Source: Clostridia bacterium (GTDB taxonomy: Bacteria; Bacillota; Clostridia; Peptostreptococcales; Acidaminobacteraceae). Taken from it: a stretch of 64,000 nt of DNA. Of this stretch, positions 62,273 to 64,000 are shown in pieces. Made by a program: the position numbers and the translations under genes. Every line of letters begins with the position of its first letter. Positions within the stretch are counted from its first letter, which is position 1. Location: NCBI GenBank assembly GCA_018399635.1, contig JAGYOH010000002.1, positions 62,001 to 126,000 of the forward strand, in the 5' to 3' direction. A model generated the notes under the pieces. That model was not told the DNA's origin, searched no databases, and was given only the letters and a program-made list of their open reading frames with translations.

Positions 62273-63253
62273 ATGAGCTTCTATTTCAAGACCCCCGACT
62301 TCGATCTCGGCACCATCGAAATCGAAAATATCTTCATCAACGACTTCATGCCGGGAGCCGACGGCCTCTTTGTCAAGGTCTATCTTCTGGCCCTCAAGAT
62401 GGCCTCGGACCACGAGGGGCAGCCCAACCTCGACAACGAAGGCCTGGCCAGGATTCTGAAGGTTCCCCTCACCGATGTGGTGGGTGCCTGGAAATACTGG
62501 GAGACCAAATCCGTGGTCAGGATCCACCCCAAGGATCCCCCGTCGGACTATGATTTTGATGTGGAATTCGTTTCACTGCGCCAGTTGTTCATTGACAAGA
62601 ATTACTACAATCCCCATCATTCCCATGAACAGATTCTCAGGTCGAAGACCGACAAGATCTACCAGCGCCTCTTCGACGCCGTCACCGGGATTCTGGGCAG
62701 CGAGCTCCAGGCCAATGAACGCCGTCAGCTCGTGGAATTCCTGGAGACCTACCCCTTCAATGACGAAATGGTCCTGGCGGCCTTTGAAAATATCAAGCGG
62801 GGAGCCTATAGCAGTCGCATCAGCACGGTGAAAAAACGGCTTTTCAATTGGAAGGATCTTGGAATCAGCACCGCGGAGGAACTCAAGGATTATATCAGCT
62901 ACAATGAAGACCGTCAACGATTTTACAGAGACCTCCTCGAAGCCCTCGGTCTCAACCGGCGCAAGCCGACCCTGGGGGAAAAGGAGGTCATCGACAAGTG
63001 GCTCGATACCTACCGGCTGGAGCCCGAGGTGATCATGGAAAAAATCCGGGAAATCACCCTGAAGAATCCCAGCGTCAACATGAACTACCTCGATGTGGTG
63101 ATGACCGCCCTCCACCACGGAGAAAGCGCCCACAAGCCCCCGGTCAGGAAGAATCCCAAGGCCAATCGTTTCCATAATTACACCGACAACCATGAGAAAC
63201 TCTCGGAAGAGGAATTAGAAAAGCAGTTGGTCAAAAATATGAAATCCAGGTGA
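62273..63253 (+). CDS. DnaD-like replication/primosome protein
   Basis: 326 residues, an N-terminal winged-helix-like domain (TDVVGAWKYWETKSVVRIH) and two DnaD/DnaB C-terminal-type domains ending in KNPSVNMNYLDVVMTALHH. Together with the following loader gene it would load the replicative helicase. AAAGGTGA precedes ATG 62273. Confidence 0.85.
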   Translation: MSFYFKTPDFDLGTIEIENIFINDFMPGADGLFVKVYLLALKMASDHEGQPNLDNEGLARILKVPLTDVVGAWKYWETKSVVRIHPKDPPSDYDFDVEFVSLRQLFIDKNYYNPHHSHEQILRSKTDKIYQRLFDAVTGILGSELQANERRQLVEFLETYPFNDEMVLAAFENIKRGAYSSRISTVKKRLFNWKDLGISTAEELKDYISYNEDRQRFYRDLLEALGLNRRKPTLGEKEVIDKWLDTYRLEPEVIMEKIREITLKNPSVNMNYLDVVMTALHHGESAHKPPVRKNPKANRFHNYTDNHEKLSEEELEKQLVKNMKSR

Positions 63254-63257
63254 TCCC

Positions 63258-64000
63258 ATGCTCTCCAATGAAATCATAAAGAAACTTCTCAAGGAATATG
63301 AAGAGACCCGGCAGCGCAATGAAAGAATCCATCAGAACCGGCTCAAACAGCTCTACCGGGACTTCCCCAGACTCAAAAACATCCAGGAAACCCTGGACAC
63401 AATGGGGATCGAAGTGGCCAAGGAAGCCCTGAAAAACCCCTCGGAATCCCAGAGGATCATCGAGGAATTTGAAGCGGAATCCCATGAACTCATGAAGGAA
63501 CAGGCTATTCTCCTGACCCGGAACAACATTCCCCTGGAAGTCCTGGAAATTCCCCACACCTGTCCCAGGTGCCGGGATACCGGTTACCTCGAGGACGCCG
63601 GCAAATGCCCCTGCTTCAACCAGAAAATCGTCAAATACCTCTACAGCCAGTCCAACCTCCAGGAAAAGATTCTCGAGGAGAACTTCGAAAATTTCAATCT
63701 CGACATCTTCTCCCCCCGGGCCAAGGAAGGGGAAATCTCCCAGAAGGACAACATCCAGTCCATTCTGAGCTTCACTGAAAATTTCGTCTACCAGTTTCCC
63801 AGGGTCAAAAAGAATCTGCTTTTCTACGGTCCCCCCGGCCAGGGCAAGACCTATTTTTGCAATGCCATCGCCAAGTACCTCCTGGACAAGGGCATCCAGG
63901 TGGTCTACGAGACCTCCTTCAAGCTCATCGACATCCTCCAGCGCTACCGGTTCGAAAAGGGTGATCCCCTGGCCAAGGGCCAGTACGGCCTCCTCTTCGA
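63258..64000 (+). CDS. DnaC/DnaI-like helicase loader (partial)
   Basis: Start ATG 63258 with AGGTGA over the dnaD stop. N-terminal coiled region, a four-Cys zinc motif (CPRCRDTGYLEDAGKCPC) and Walker A YGPPGQGKTYFCN. The frame is open to the right edge, about 247 codons visible of an expected 310-330. Confidence 0.9.
   Translation, partial: MLSNEIIKKLLKEYEETRQRNERIHQNRLKQLYRDFPRLKNIQETLDTMGIEVAKEALKNPSESQRIIEEFEAESHELMKEQAILLTRNNIPLEVLEIPHTCPRCRDTGYLEDAGKCPCFNQKIVKYLYSQSNLQEKILEENFENFNLDIFSPRAKEGEISQKDNIQSILSFTENFVYQFPRVKKNLLFYGPPGQGKTYFCNAIAKYLLDKGIQVVYETSFKLIDILQRYRFEKGDPLAKGQYGLLF

Overview
The window looks like chromosomal DNA of a Gram-positive, amino-acid-fermenting anaerobe of the Clostridia/Tissierellia type. 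The evidence is the oxidative ornithine pathway under a sigma-54 activator, a WalRK operon with YycH/YycI/YycJ, DnaD and a DnaC-like loader, an S-layer (SLH) surface protein, strong Shine-Dalgarno sequences with frequent GTG/TTG starts, and AdoCbl biosynthesis by salvage. The species cannot be named from the sequence. The DNA is GC-rich except for one AT-richer scar at about 48.9-51.65 kb. Most genes lie on the minus strand.

Layout. 1-4.2 kb: promoter-proximal end of the ornithine operon (ord-ortA-ortB, ortB cut by the window edge), behind a sigma-54 promoter, three activator-site-like palindromes and a RocR-like activator gene. 4.2-8.5 kb: aconitase-isocitrate dehydrogenase-citrate synthase operon, the oxidative branch to 2-oxoglutarate/glutamate. 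8.6-13.1 kb: a four-gene membrane glycosylation operon (UbiA-type transferase, HAD-GtrA fusion, epimerase, GT-C transferase), followed by a broken solute-binding-protein gene and a glycolipid-type glycosyltransferase. 14.6-26.7 kb: a lipoprotein, a membrane protein, an AlaX editing protein, a small-molecule kinase, a 1456-residue HD/nucleotidyltransferase/PRTase protein, aspartokinase, a VOC protein, PhoH and a nucleotidase. 26.7-34.2 kb: a nine-gene cobalamin operon with a cobalamin riboswitch, alpha-ribazole salvage (CblT/CblS-like) and a terminal yaaA. 34.2-39.5 kb: LysE exporter, diguanylate cyclase, DUF438/hemerythrin protein with a 42-aa membrane peptide, ABC ATPase and B3/B4 protein. 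39.7-48.8 kb: a 2957-residue SLH/InlB-repeat surface protein preceded by a 71-aa Cys-rich ORF. 49.3-51.65 kb: two decayed, head-to-head IS200/IS605-type tnpB genes with end hairpins. 51.7-62.1 kb: rlmH, a PLP enzyme, tRNA-Ala(GGC), MscS, HNH, and the walRK operon with its own extra secreted protein, then an M23 peptidase. 62.2-64 kb: dnaD and the start of a dnaC/dnaI-like gene.

How it fits together. Ornithine breakdown in this pathway needs an AdoCbl-dependent aminomutase (expected just left of the window), and the cobalamin operon would supply that cofactor. The aconitase block makes the 2-oxoglutarate/glutamate precursors. The cell-surface theme recurs in the glycosylation operon, SLH protein, WalRK and M23 peptidase. 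The parts that stand out as least described are the lipid-linked-sugar operon with its HAD-GtrA fusion, the 1456-residue multidomain protein with an altered nucleotidyltransferase motif, the secreted protein inside the wal operon, and the large unassigned core of the SLH protein.
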